A DNA stretch of 64,000 nt from Sorangium sp051521495 (GCF_051521495.1 NZ_CP150355.1:10726001-10790000); one strand, 5' to 3'. Shown: positions 7,243 through 15,934, numbered from the stretch's first letter. Numbers and translations: made by a program. Notes: a model not told the origin generated them from the letters alone.

Positions 7243-8832
7243 TCAGAACGCCTGCACCTCGGCCTTCACGCCCGCCGCTCCCTCGCCCTCCGCCTTCGCG
7301 CCCGGGCCGCCGGTGCCCGCTTCGCCCAGCTCGATCACCGCTCCTTGCACCGGCGGCGCCGCGCCCTTGTACGCAATCCCCAGCGCGTGCCCACCACGAC
7401 CGCCGCCTCCTTGACCGCCTGGGCCTCCCTTGCCACCGGGACCACCCGCGCACGCATCGTTGAGCGCCGTCGCACTTTCGGCCTTCTTGCCACCGAGGCC
7501 GCCCGCTCCACCATCACCGCCTTCCTGACCGGCTCCACCCCTGCCGCCCGCTCCGCCGCGCCCCGTCTTCAGCGTCACGTCCTCGAAGCTCAGCGCCGCG
7601 TTCAGGCTGATCAGCGCGATGCTCGATCCTCCCGCTCCGCCGCCTCTCCCGCCCGCTCCGCCGCAACCGCCAGCACCACCTGAGCCGCCGCTCGCGCCGC
7701 CCGCCGACGCTTCGTTCGGGCACTTGTCTGTGCCGGCGCCGCCCTTTGCTCCGCCGCCTCCGCCGCCGCCTTGCGCCGTGCCGCCCTTCATACCGTCGCG
7801 GCCGGCGGCGCCGACGTAACCCGAAGCGCTGAGCTCTCCGAGGTCGCTCGCACCCGCGCCGGGCATGCCGTCGGTGCCGTTCTCTCCCGACATCCCTTCG
7901 CTGCACACCGTCGGCGCTTCCTCTTCTCCCGCGCCGCCGTTCAGCTTCGCACCTGGCGTGCCTTTCGACCCGGCCCCGCCGACGTCCGCTGCCCCTACGC
8001 CGCCCAAACCGCCCGACGAGTCATCGCTCGCGTCCTCCGGCGTGCCGCAGTCGTTCTTCACCGATAGCCCGCCCAGGGATGCCGCCGCCGAGCATGCCTC
8101 GCCGCCGCTGTTGCCCTCGGCTCCACCCATCGCGCTCGTCTCGTACGCGGCTCCCTCGGCTCCCGCAGCCGCATCGCCCGCCTCCAGCACGCACCGCGCG
8201 AGCTCCACGTTCGCGTCTTCGGCTACCACCGCGATCGACGATGCTCCCGCGAGCTCCACGTCACCCGGCTCGATCCCGCGCGCCTGCACGTGCACGTCCT
8301 CCACGCGCACGGTCGCCTCGGCGCCCCCGCCGTGCACCACCAGCGGGATCTCTCCTGCCCCCGCCGTCAGCACCGTCTTCCTCTGCTCCCCGGCCCGGCC
8401 CCACCCGCTCGCGCAGTCCAGCCCTCCGTAGATCGTCACGCTCCCCGTGACCTCCACCGCCTCCTCGAACGTCTCCGCGCACGCGTACACGCGTCGGGTT
8501 CGGGTCTTCTCCGCCTGTGCCAGCGCCGCACCCAACGTCTTCAGCGGCGCCTCTTTCGTCGCGTCGTTCTTGTCGCTCCCGGACGACGACACGAACACCC
8601 CGCACTCGTCGTCCACCGCGCTCTCGCTCTCGCTCGGCACGCACGCAGTGGGCACGCCACCACCGGCGCCGCTGCTAAGGAAGTGAGGGCACGTCCGAAG
8701 CAGCTCGCAATCGTTCTCGATGTGGTACCAGAGGCCGTCGCAACCAACGCCCTGCATGGCGCTCATCCACATCGACCAAAGTAAGCATTGCCTGCGCAGG
8801 CTCATTGCCCACATCCTTGAGGTCTTCACCAT
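7243..8832 (-). CDS. DUF1565/Gly-rich surface protein, cassette A
   Basis: The protein has about 529 residues and a leader (MVKTSRMWAMSLRRQCLLW) ending near a GVGC cysteine. It has a DUF1565-like region (FVSSSGSDKNDATKEAPLK then TLGAALAQAE, YACAETFEEAVEV, TIYGGLDC), a predicted beta-helix and an extended Gly-rich tail ending VKAEVQAF, the same terminus as the cassette B protein. Export and surface display are inferred; no enzyme motif is seen. The ATG at 8832 overlaps the stop of the PEGA gene by seven bases (ATGGTGA), so the two are translationally coupled and probably act together. Cys residues occur at matching places in the A and B proteins (CVLEAGD, EACSA, NDCGTPED, ACAGG), hinting at disulfides. 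Confidence 0.82.
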   Translation of the reverse strand: MVKTSRMWAMSLRRQCLLWSMWMSAMQGVGCDGLWYHIENDCELLRTCPHFLSSGAGGGVPTACVPSESESAVDDECGVFVSSSGSDKNDATKEAPLKTLGAALAQAEKTRTRRVYACAETFEEAVEVTGSVTIYGGLDCASGWGRAGEQRKTVLTAGAGEIPLVVHGGGAEATVRVEDVHVQARGIEPGDVELAGASSIAVVAEDANVELARCVLEAGDAAAGAEGAAYETSAMGGAEGNSGGEACSAAASLGGLSVKNDCGTPEDASDDSSGGLGGVGAADVGGAGSKGTPGAKLNGGAGEEEAPTVCSEGMSGENGTDGMPGAGASDLGELSASGYVGAAGRDGMKGGTAQGGGGGGGAKGGAGTDKCPNEASAGGASGGSGGAGGCGGAGGRGGGAGGSSIALISLNAALSFEDVTLKTGRGGAGGRGGAGQEGGDGGAGGLGGKKAESATALNDACAGGPGGKGGPGGQGGGGRGGHALGIAYKGAAPPVQGAVIELGEAGTGGPGAKAEGEGAAGVKAEVQAF

Positions 8833-9959
8833 GCACCTGCCACGATGATGCCAGCCGTACGTGAGCCTCCGAACGGCGCCACGCGCACGCCTGTTTCTGT
8901 GGACTTCGGAGGAGCCGGCCACACTGCATAGGTGAGCACAGCGAGAGCTAGCGCCCCCGACACGATGTAGCTGCCGAACGCGAGATCGCCCGTCGTGCCT
9001 GCACGCGATGCAGCGCGGCTCGTTTGTGTACAGGTCTCCACAAACTCTCCTCGTGGCTTGATGCACTGCTCGTTCGCTCGCGCGAGCACATCGCTGAATC
9101 TCTGCGCATCCGCGCTCGCGCTGTTCGACGCCACCGTGAACCCCACCGCCACCCCGAGCCCCACCACGCTCGCCGTCCCCAGCGCGATCACCGGCACCCA
9201 GCTCCGCCGCTCCTCCACTCTCGCCCCCGCCGCGGGCGCCTTCGTCTTCGCGTCCCCGCTCGCCGCCGCACCGTTCTCCCCCCCAGCTCCCGCCGCCTTC
9301 GTCGCCTCTGGCCCAGCCCCCGTCGTCTCCGGCGCCTTCACCTCCACCGGCTTCATCGCCACAGGCACCGTCTCCCGCACCCCCGCCCGCGCCATCAGCG
9401 GCATCGCCACCTCTTCGTACCCCGCGCGCCGGATCACGATCCGATGCTCCCCTGGCTCCACGTAGATCTCGTGCTTCACCTCCTCCGCCGGCACGCGCTC
9501 GCCGTCCACGAACACCTCCGCGTCCGCCACGTCCGTTCCCTGAAGCCGCACCGCCCCCACCTGCTTCCTCGCCTCATCCAGGTAACGCCGCACCCGCTCC
9601 ACGTGAGGAGGCTTCGCCGACGGCGGTGCCGTCCTCAGGCTGAAGGCGAGGAACGCCGCGGCGGACCGCGGCTTGTTCAGCTTCAGCTGCACCTCCCCGA
9701 GGTTCGCCGCGATGTCGAACGACCTCACCAGCGCCCACGCCTTCAGGTACAGGAGCTCCGCGTCCGACCAGCGCTTCTCCTTGAAGGCCTCGTTGCCCTC
9801 TAGGTAGAGCTGCGCCGCGCGCCGATTGTTGCCTGGCACATCGTCGTCCGCGGCCGTCGGCGGTGGGCTGCCCTGCGCGCGGGCAGCGCCCGGCGCGAGG
9901 AAGCAGGCGGACAGCGCGCAGCACGCGGCCGCCGTCCAACGCATCGTCAGGTTCCTCAT
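8826..9959 (-). CDS. TPR/PEGA membrane protein, cassette A
   Basis: The protein has about 377 residues. The signal peptide (MRNLTMRWTAAACCALSACF) is followed by a TPR-like region (YLEGNEAFKEKRWSDAELLY) and a PEGA domain (VFVDGERVPAEEV...EPGEHRIVIRRAGYE). After a P/A/G/K-rich linker come a hydrophobic segment (WVPVIALGTASVVGLGVAV), a Cys-containing loop and a last hydrophobic segment. I prefer the ATG at 9959, which has GGGAGA just upstream; an in-frame ATG at 9971 is the alternative. It follows the one-TM protein closely and overlaps the Gly-rich gene, so it connects the regulatory head to the cassette array. A role in displaying or sensing surface polymer is inferred from the PEGA domain. 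Confidence 0.82.
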   Translation of the reverse strand: MRNLTMRWTAAACCALSACFLAPGAARAQGSPPPTAADDDVPGNNRRAAQLYLEGNEAFKEKRWSDAELLYLKAWALVRSFDIAANLGEVQLKLNKPRSAAAFLAFSLRTAPPSAKPPHVERVRRYLDEARKQVGAVRLQGTDVADAEVFVDGERVPAEEVKHEIYVEPGEHRIVIRRAGYEEVAMPLMARAGVRETVPVAMKPVEVKAPETTGAGPEATKAAGAGGENGAAASGDAKTKAPAAGARVEERRSWVPVIALGTASVVGLGVAVGFTVASNSASADAQRFSDVLARANEQCIKPRGEFVETCTQTSRAASRAGTTGDLAFGSYIVSGALALAVLTYAVWPAPPKSTETGVRVAPFGGSRTAGIIVAGAW

Positions 9960-9991
9960 GGCATCTCCCATCGTTCATCCATCCCGGCGGC

Positions 9992-11011
9992 TCAATCGAA
10001 GTTCGGGGTGTCATCCGGGTCGGGTGGAACGGGCCCCGACGGGCTCTCCGCCCCGCGCTCTTCCGGCGTGACCCGTGAGCTCGCAGGCGCGTCGCGCACC
10101 TGCGCCGCGGGCCCGGTCGCGCTCGGCCTCGGCGCCACGGGCTGCGGCGCGGCCTGCCCTCTCGGGCCGCTCTCGTGCGACGCGACCGCGGGCCCACCTG
10201 GCGCTCCGCGCGGCCCCAACGCGCTCGCAGCCGGCGCGCCTGTAGCCTCCGCAGCTGGCGCTCCCGCCGTCTCCACGGCCGGCGCCCCCGCTGCGCGCGC
10301 AGCGCTCGCCCCCGGCGCGCCTGCGTTCTCGGCAGCCGCCCCCGCCGTCTCCGCGGGCGGCGCCACGTCGCCCTGCACGGCCCCGCCTGCGCCGCGCGCC
10401 TCCTCTCCCGCACCGCCGCCCGCTCCCCACACGGATCGCAGCACCGTCACCCCGATCGCCAAGAGTACGCCCATCGCCAACACCCAGGCCGCGCGCTGCC
10501 AGCCCGCCCGCCGCTCCGTGCGCCGCGCCGCCGCGACCTCCGCGAGCCGCGGCGCCTCACGCCCCGTTCCCTCGCTCCCGGTCGCCGCGTCCCTCCCGCT
10601 CGCCTCGTCTCCCTCCGTCGCCGCGTCCCTTCCCGCCCCCTCGCTCCCCTCCGTCCCGCCGCCGCCCTCGCCTCCGCCTCGCCCCCCGTGCCACTCCGCG
10701 AGGATCTCGCTGTCGATCACGATCGGCTGCCGCTTCGTCACCGCCAGCCCCTCCGGCATCGACACGCTCGGCGCCCCCACGTCCGCGAGCGGCGCGCGCT
10801 GCTCCGGGTTGCGCGCTCCGCCGCCCCGCCGCGCGCCCTCCCGCGGCGGTGGCACACGCCGCGGATCCTCGATGCGGACCCGCTCCATCTCCACCGTCGG
10901 GTGCAGCGGCGCCGGCGCGACCTCGCCCACCGCGTAGGCCTTCGCCTCGTCCTCTCCCTGGCTCTGGATCGCCCGGGGCACGCCCGCCGCTTCGCCGTGC
11001 TGCTTCGCCAT
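9992..11011 (-). CDS. single-pass membrane protein with low-complexity tails
   Basis: The 339-aa protein has an N-terminal cytoplasmic region of about 170 residues, including a conserved-looking stretch (VTKRQPIVIDSEILAEWH near 91-108) and a G/E/S-rich run. One transmembrane helix lies near 174-194 (WVLAMGVLLAIGVTV). A long A/P/G-rich periplasmic tail with repeated GAPA-type units ends in DDTPNFD. It lies 27 bases after the sigma-factor gene and just before the first PEGA gene. That position and topology would suit an anti-sigma factor or a linker between sigma factor and envelope, but I see no known anti-sigma domain, so this is only a contextual guess. Confidence 0.65.
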   Translation of the reverse strand: MAKQHGEAAGVPRAIQSQGEDEAKAYAVGEVAPAPLHPTVEMERVRIEDPRRVPPPREGARRGGGARNPEQRAPLADVGAPSVSMPEGLAVTKRQPIVIDSEILAEWHGGRGGGEGGGGTEGSEGAGRDAATEGDEASGRDAATGSEGTGREAPRLAEVAAARRTERRAGWQRAAWVLAMGVLLAIGVTVLRSVWGAGGGAGEEARGAGGAVQGDVAPPAETAGAAAENAGAPGASAARAAGAPAVETAGAPAAEATGAPAASALGPRGAPGGPAVASHESGPRGQAAPQPVAPRPSATGPAAQVRDAPASSRVTPEERGAESPSGPVPPDPDDTPNFD

Positions 11012-11038
11012 CGTCTCGCTCCCTGCTGCCCGCGCGGC

Positions 11039-11881
11039 CTACCGCCCGCGCGACCCGGGTCCTCGCTTCCCCCCGCGTTCCGCGCCTTCCGTGCCTCCTG
11101 CGCCTCCACCCGCCGGCCCATCGCCCCGCACCCCGCGCAGCACCGGCCCCACCCCCGGCGCGCCCCGCGGCGACGGCATCTCCGTCACCCCCCGCTTCCA
11201 CAGCGCCTTGCGCAGCCGCTCCCGCCCTCGCTCCAGCCGCCGCCGCACCGTGATGTACGGCACCCCGAGGAACGCCTCCGCCTCGCGCATGTCCATCCCG
11301 TCCACGAACACCGCCCCGAGCGCCCGCTGCTCGTCCTCGGGCAGCTCCGCGAACGCCTCCCCCAGCGCCCGGATCGCCCCCACGTACGCCACGCGCTCGG
11401 CCGCCTCCTCGTCGGACACTGGCCGACGCATCGCCGCCACCCCCGCCACGACCCCGACCGTCGCCAGCGCGTCGCAGAACTCCTGGAGCCGGCCCTGGAT
11501 CTCCTCCGGACCGTCCCGCAAGAGGTCGAACTCGCCCTGGTGGTGCTCCGACAGCGCCGCCATCGCCCGCCGCATCGCCACGTCGCGCCGCCGCGCCTGC
11601 GTCTCCGCGCGGATCAGGTCCAGCATGCTGCCGTCCATCCGCGCGCGCGCGTACCCCTCGAACGAGACCCCCTGCGCCTCGTCGTACCGGCGCACCGCGT
11701 CCACCACGGCCGCCGAGCCCGCCGCGACGAGCTCGTCCCGCTCGACCAGCCCCGCGTACCTGCGCGCGTACCAGCGGGCCTGGGCCTCGACCATCGGCAG
11801 CGCGCGCTCGACCCGCGCCCGCTGCTTCGGCGTGAGCAGCGGCAGCACCTCGGCGTCTTTGCCCTCGCCCTCGCCGGTCAC
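11039..11881 (-). CDS. RNA polymerase sigma factor, FliA/WhiG-like sigma-70
   Basis: The 280-aa protein has a sigma region 2 near residues 25-100 (LVERDELVAAGSAAVVDAVR, then FEGYARARMDGSMLDLIRAE), which matches the FliA/WhiG class, and a region 4 helix-turn-helix near 175-230 (LPEDEQRALGAVF, REAEAFLGVPYITVRRRLER). The segment between is variable, and a typical region 3 is not obvious. A 45-residue G/P/R-rich tail follows. The GTG start at 11881 overlaps the preceding stop in a GTGA tetranucleotide, with GGGAGGGAGGG upstream, so translation is coupled to the 99-aa gene. It probably directs transcription of a small regulon; the adjacent cassette array is the obvious candidate target, but no promoter consensus is known for it. 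Confidence 0.85.
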   Translation of the reverse strand: MTGEGEGKDAEVLPLLTPKQRARVERALPMVEAQARWYARRYAGLVERDELVAAGSAAVVDAVRRYDEAQGVSFEGYARARMDGSMLDLIRAETQARRRDVAMRRAMAALSEHHQGEFDLLRDGPEEIQGRLQEFCDALATVGVVAGVAAMRRPVSDEEAAERVAYVGAIRALGEAFAELPEDEQRALGAVFVDGMDMREAEAFLGVPYITVRRRLERGRERLRKALWKRGVTEMPSPRGAPGVGPVLRGVRGDGPAGGGAGGTEGAERGGKRGPGSRGR

Positions 11882-12177
11882 GCGCCCTCCCTCCCGCCGC
11901 CCGCCGCGCCCCCCTTGCGGTCGTGGCCACGCTCCGCCGGCGCGCCCTCGCACGGCACCTCCCCGCTCGACGACGGCACCGGCCGCGCCATCAGCTGGCG
12001 CAAGAGCGCGACGGAGGTGGGGTTCTTGACCAGCTCGTCCTCCATCGCCTCGCGCAGCTGCGCGAGCATCGCCTCCGGCACGAGCCCGCGGTACGGCGCG
12101 AGGCTCCGCTCGATCGTCTCCGCCACCACGCGCTCCGCGCGCAGCCGCTGCTCGTCGTTTCGATCGTCCTGTGACAT
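11878..12177 (-). CDS. small protein coupled to the sigma factor, unknown family
   Basis: The 99-aa protein has an amphipathic, charged helical body (ERVVAETIERSLAPYRGLVP, then MLAQLREAMEDELVKNPTSV) and a disordered P/G/H/R-rich end. It has no signal peptide, membrane segment or DNA-binding motif. Its stop is fused to the sigma-factor start (GTGA), a common arrangement for a regulator made in fixed ratio with its partner, so a role as sigma regulator or adaptor is plausible but unproved. GGAGAGGAGGC-like sequence upstream of the ATG at 12177 supports the start. It follows the kinase gene by 47 bases. Confidence 0.65.
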   Translation of the reverse strand: MSQDDRNDEQRLRAERVVAETIERSLAPYRGLVPEAMLAQLREAMEDELVKNPTSVALLRQLMARPVPSSSGEVPCEGAPAERGHDRKGGAAGGGREGA

Positions 12178-12224
12178 TCCGGCCTCCTCTCCGCGCGCGC
12201 TCCAGCGCTTCGCCCTGCACATGC

Positions 12225-14186
12225 CTAGAAAATCAGTGCGTCTCCGAAGGGCGGCGCGGCTCCCTGCCGCCCCGGCTTGGCCGTCGCCGCTGGCCGGCGC
12301 GCCGACCCGACCGGGGTTGCCGACCTGACCGAGGTTGCGCCCGCTGCCGCCGCCGACCCGACCGGGGTTGCCGGCCTGACCGACGTTGCGCCCGCTGCCG
12401 CCGCCGACCCGACCGGGGTTGCCGGCCTGACCGAGGTTGCGCCCGCTGCCGCCACCGGCCCGACCGAGGTTGCGCCCTCCGCTCCGACCGAGGTTGCGCC
12501 CTCCGCCGCACCGACCGCCGTTGCGCTGACAGCCGCCGTTGCGCCGGCATCCTCCGCCGAGGTCGCGGGCGTGCCCGGCGGCGCGAGCCACCTCACGGCC
12601 AGCGCGCTCGCCGCCGAGGAGGCGAGCACCAGCGCGATCAGCATCCACGGCGCCATGCGCACCTCGCGCCCGGCGCGCGCTCCCTCTCCCCGCACCCCCG
12701 ACCCGCGCTCGCCCTCCGCGGCCAGCTGCCGGAGCATCGGGCTCGTCGTGCGCACCGCGGGCGGCCGGGACGACCCCGGCGGCGGACCGGACGGCGACGA
12801 CAGCGACGTCACCTCCATGATCTCCGTCCCCCGCGCCGTCCTCCCTTGGCTGCCCGGCGCGCGCCCGTCCCCCTCGCCGCCCGCCGGCCACGGTCCAGGC
12901 CCGAACGCCGCCGCCCGGACGCTCTCCCAATCGACCGGCGCCGTGCCGCCCGGCCCCAGCGCGGGCGCCGGCGACGCCACCACGACCTTCGCGGACGGCT
13001 CCCGCCGCGGCACCTCGAGCGTCGGCCCCGTCACCGGCGCCCGGTAGACCGCGCGCCGCCCCGGCCGGCCCGGGATCGGCGGCTCGCCGGGCGGCGCCGC
13101 CAGCGAGATGCGGCCCTCCGCCTCGTCCTGCTCGAGGCGCCTGCGCAGCGCGATCATCCCCTGCGCCATCTCGGCCATCGACAGGTACCGCGCCGCCGGC
13201 TGCTTCGCCGTCGCGCGCCGGATCACCTCGTCCACGTACGCCGGCAGCCCCGTCACCTCCGACAGCGGCGCGGGATCCGCGAAGAACTGCCAGTTCACGA
13301 GCTTCGTCCGGTCGTCGAACGCGTCGCGGAACGGGTGGCGGCCGGCCATCATCTCCCACAGCACGAGCCCCAGCGAGTACACGTCGAAGCGCGCGTCCGC
13401 CTCGTTCCCGGCGAGGTTCTCGGGCGCCATGTACGCGGCCGTCCCGAGGCGCACGTTGCGCTGGGTCGTCCGCATCTCGTAGGGGATGACCTTCGCGATC
13501 GAGAAATCGACGACCTTCACCATCCCGTCCGCGGTGAAGACGATGTTGTCCGGCTTCACGTCGCGGTGGATGATCTGGTTCTCGTGCGCCGCATCGAGCC
13601 CCCACGCGGCCTCGAGCGCGACGTGCAGCGCATAGAGCGGTGATAGCCGCCCCTGGCGCTCCAGGATGGTGGTCAGCGTCGGCCCGTCGAGGAACTCCAT
13701 GAGCATCCAGGCCGTGCCGTCGGCCTCGCAGCCGATGTCGTAGACCTCGACCACGTTGGCGTGCTGGATCCCGAACGTCCCGTGGGCCTCGGCCAGGCTC
13801 CTCTCCGCCTTCCTCGCGTCCTTCCGGTCGCGCAGGTGCATCATCTTGAGGGCGCACCGCGCCCCGCTGATCCGGTGGCGGACCTCGTACACCTCACCGG
13901 AGTACCCGGCGCCGACGAATCGCACGATCTCCATCTGGTGGAAGACCTGCCCCGGCTGGAACACCTGCCGCTCGATCGGCTCCTCGGCGTCGGTCACGGC
14001 GCTCTCCCGCTCCTTCCCGGCGTCCACCCTACTCGCCAGCTGCTGCGGCGGGAACGCCTCGGTGACGGCCAGCGCGGCGGTGGGCAGGTCCGCCGTGACG
14101 GCCAGCGCCGCCGTCACGACCGGCGCCGCCGTGACGAAGGCGGGCCGTCTCGTGGGTTCCGTGAGAGGGAGCATCGCGTTGTCCAT
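12225..14186 (-). CDS. Ser/Thr protein kinase, membrane-anchored, DFS variant
   Basis: The 653-aa protein carries a eukaryote-like kinase domain at about 85-350: glycine loop VGAGYSGEVYEV, ATP-binding Lys in CALKMMHL (K114), catalytic loop IIHRDVKPDN (D209, N214), APE motif as YMAPENLAGN, and FDVYSLGLVLWEMM. The metal-binding DFG is DFS (227-229). A disordered A/P/R-rich linker leads to one transmembrane helix near 512-533 and a periplasmic A/T/V-rich tail containing three exact-period 17-residue repeats. Activity is likely, since the Asp is kept, but the altered Gly could change activation-loop control. It opens the minus-strand cluster that includes a sigma factor and ends with a PP2C phosphatase. 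The first 70 residues are A/V/T-rich and may be disordered. Confidence 0.92.
   Translation of the reverse strand: MDNAMLPLTEPTRRPAFVTAAPVVTAALAVTADLPTAALAVTEAFPPQQLASRVDAGKERESAVTDAEEPIERQVFQPGQVFHQMEIVRFVGAGYSGEVYEVRHRISGARCALKMMHLRDRKDARKAERSLAEAHGTFGIQHANVVEVYDIGCEADGTAWMLMEFLDGPTLTTILERQGRLSPLYALHVALEAAWGLDAAHENQIIHRDVKPDNIVFTADGMVKVVDFSIAKVIPYEMRTTQRNVRLGTAAYMAPENLAGNEADARFDVYSLGLVLWEMMAGRHPFRDAFDDRTKLVNWQFFADPAPLSEVTGLPAYVDEVIRRATAKQPAARYLSMAEMAQGMIALRRRLEQDEAEGRISLAAPPGEPPIPGRPGRRAVYRAPVTGPTLEVPRREPSAKVVVASPAPALGPGGTAPVDWESVRAAAFGPGPWPAGGEGDGRAPGSQGRTARGTEIMEVTSLSSPSGPPPGSSRPPAVRTTSPMLRQLAAEGERGSGVRGEGARAGREVRMAPWMLIALVLASSAASALAVRWLAPPGTPATSAEDAGATAAVSATAVGAAEGATSVGAEGATSVGPVAAAGATSVRPATPVGSAAAAGATSVRPATPVGSAAAAGATSVRSATPVGSARRPAATAKPGRQGAAPPFGDALIF
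12300..12452 (-). repeat. three tandem 51-bp units inside the kinase gene
   Basis: Three units of exactly 51 bases encode AAAGATSVRPATPVGSA (third unit with RSATP). They lie in the periplasmic tail after the transmembrane helix, and shorter GATSV units precede them. The in-frame period means copy number can change without breaking the gene. Confidence 0.85.
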
Positions 14187-14488
14187 GGGCGGGTGCCTCT
14201 CGGGCGAGCGCCCCTCCTCTGGAGGCGCTGCCGTCGCCTACCCATGTCGGTACGGCGCCGCCGGAGTGCTCACCCGATCGACGTCTCCCCCTTCGAAAAC
14301 GACGCGACCGCCGGCCACCAGGCGCCCACGGCCCGGCGGCCCTCGCATGCCCGCTGGCCTCTGGCCTCTGGCCTCTGGCCGCGCCGAGCACGGTTCCGAC
14401 AGGACCCCTTGCGCAAAGCGGTTGCGAGAGAGCGCGCTCTCCTCCCTAAAATGCCCAGTTTCCTGGGGGAGGATCGGAGAAGAGAACG
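14187..14488. other. divergent intergenic region, 302 bp
   Basis: This region lies between the kinase (minus) and an unknown gene (plus) and must hold both promoters. A TGGCCTC triplet repeat (about 14359-14382) is the only repeat seen. A strong GGAGAAGAG lies before the ATG at 14489. I could not identify convincing -35/-10 boxes. Confidence 0.5.
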
Positions 14489-15313
14489 ATGGCAGCCTAT
14501 GGATACAGCTTCGTCACGGACAAGGCGTTCAGCGCGTTCGCGCGGGATCTCGAGCAGGGAGCGTGGAAGGGCGTCTCGATAGACAAGTACGATGTCCCGG
14601 ACCGCGTGCCGGCGGCGTCGCTCTTCGAAGCGCCGAGGCCGGTGGTCTGGAAGCTGCGCGCGCGCTGGAGCATCGCGGCGCTCGACGAGGCGCTCGGGGT
14701 CGCGTCGGCCGCGGCGCTCGCCGAGCTCGACGTGGAGTGGGACACTGCCCAGCGGGCGCTGCACCTGTTCCTGGCCTCGGCGGCCGAGAGCAAGGATCCG
14801 GCGCAGCGCGACGCGGCGGTGCGGCTCCGCGGCGCCCTGCTCGCGGGGGCGGGCACCGAGCAGACCCGGTACACGTACGATGCCGAGGTCGACTACGGCT
14901 GGCACCAGGTCGCCCTCGCGGGCAAGGCGCCGCTCGCCGCCGACGTGAAGAAGGTCGGCGCCGGCGCGTACCTGAAGCGCGTCGAGGAGGCGACCGAGGC
15001 GCTCGCCAGGGGGCTCGGCCGCACCTCGGGCCAGAAGCGCGCGGTCGCGCGCTCGAAGCGCATCCGGGAGGCGGTGGTCGCGTGCACGCAGGCGTTCAAC
15101 GCGATCCACGCCGACCTCGGCTGGCTCATCGAGCACACGCCGAGCGGCAAGCAGCGCGACCTGCTCCAGGCGCTCCACGCGCCGTTCCTCGCCCTCCTCG
15201 AGCGCAGCCCGCAGCGCGCCCCGGCGGCCGCCGCGAAGGAGGACGCCGCGGAGGAGGACGCCGCGGAAGAGGACGCCGCGGAGCCCGAGGCGGAAGAGAG
15301 CACGCCCGGCTGA
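14489..15313 (+). CDS. hypothetical protein with acidic C-terminal repeats
   Basis: The 274-aa, probably cytoplasmic protein begins MAAYGYSFVTDKAFSAF and is mostly alpha-helical by composition. A central region (DAEVDYGWHQVALAG near 131) is followed by a basic helix (SGQKRAVARSKRIREAVVA) and a C-terminal low-complexity tail of EEDAA repeats. The ATG is well supported by GGAGAAGAG. I do not recognise a family; the length and even codon use argue that it is real. It is transcribed away from the kinase cluster and is followed directly by the minisatellite. Confidence 0.7.
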   Translation: MAAYGYSFVTDKAFSAFARDLEQGAWKGVSIDKYDVPDRVPAASLFEAPRPVVWKLRARWSIAALDEALGVASAAALAELDVEWDTAQRALHLFLASAAESKDPAQRDAAVRLRGALLAGAGTEQTRYTYDAEVDYGWHQVALAGKAPLAADVKKVGAGAYLKRVEEATEALARGLGRTSGQKRAVARSKRIREAVVACTQAFNAIHADLGWLIEHTPSGKQRDLLQALHAPFLALLERSPQRAPAAAAKEDAAEEDAAEEDAAEPEAEESTPG

Positions 15314-15360
15314 GCCGGCGGAGGAGCGCAGGGGGCCGGCGAGCGTTCTCCGTCCCGCCC

Positions 15361-15840
15361 CGCAGCCCTTCCCTGAACCCCTGCCGGGTCTCCGCAGCCC
15401 TTCCACGAACCGCTGCCGGGTCTCCGCAGCCCTTCCCTGAACCGTTATCGGGTCTCCGCAGCCCTTCCACGAACCGCTGCCGGGTCTCCGCAGCCCTTCC
15501 CTGAACCGTTATCGGGTCTCCGCGGCCCTTCCACGAACCGCTGCCGGGTCTCCGCAGCCCTTCCCTGAACCGTTATCGGGTCTCCGCAGCCCTTCCCCGA
15601 ACCCCTGCCGGGTCTCCGCAGCCCTTCCCTGAACCGTTATCGGGTCTCCGCAGCCCTTCCCCGAACCCCTGCCGGGTCTCCGCAGCCCTTCCCTGAACCG
15701 TTATCGGGTCTCCGCAGCCCTTCCCCGAACCCCTGCCGGGTCTCCGCAGCCCTTCCCCGAGCCCCTGCCGGGTCTCCGCGGCCCTTCCGCGAACCCCTGC
15801 CGGGTCTCCGCAGCCCTTCCCCGAGCCCCTGCCGGTAACC
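15361..15840. repeat. minisatellite: 15 contiguous 32-bp units
   Basis: Fifteen units of exactly 32 bases run head to tail without spacers; the core is CGCAGCCCTTCC plus a variable dinucleotide and GAACC, and each unit but the last ends CGGGTCTC. Unit types alternate: units 3, 5, 7, 9 and 11 carry CTGAACCGTTATC, units 2, 4 and 6 carry ACGAACCGCTGCC, and units 8, 10 and 12 carry CCGAACCCCTGCC. The array therefore has a 64-bp higher-order period, as if it grew by doublet duplication. It lies 47 bases after one gene and 94 before the next and keeps no open frame of note. Confidence 0.97.
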
Positions 15841-15934
15841 GGCAGCACGTCTCGCCCTGCTTGCCGTCGCGCTCGCAGCACCTTCCTCGGACGGAACCGC
15901 GCCTTCTCGTGACGTTCTGCTATCCTCCGCCGCC

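Noticed and set aside
15361..15840. 32-bp repeat array as a CRISPR
   Set aside because: Units are contiguous with no spacers and show unit-to-unit variants; no cas genes are present.
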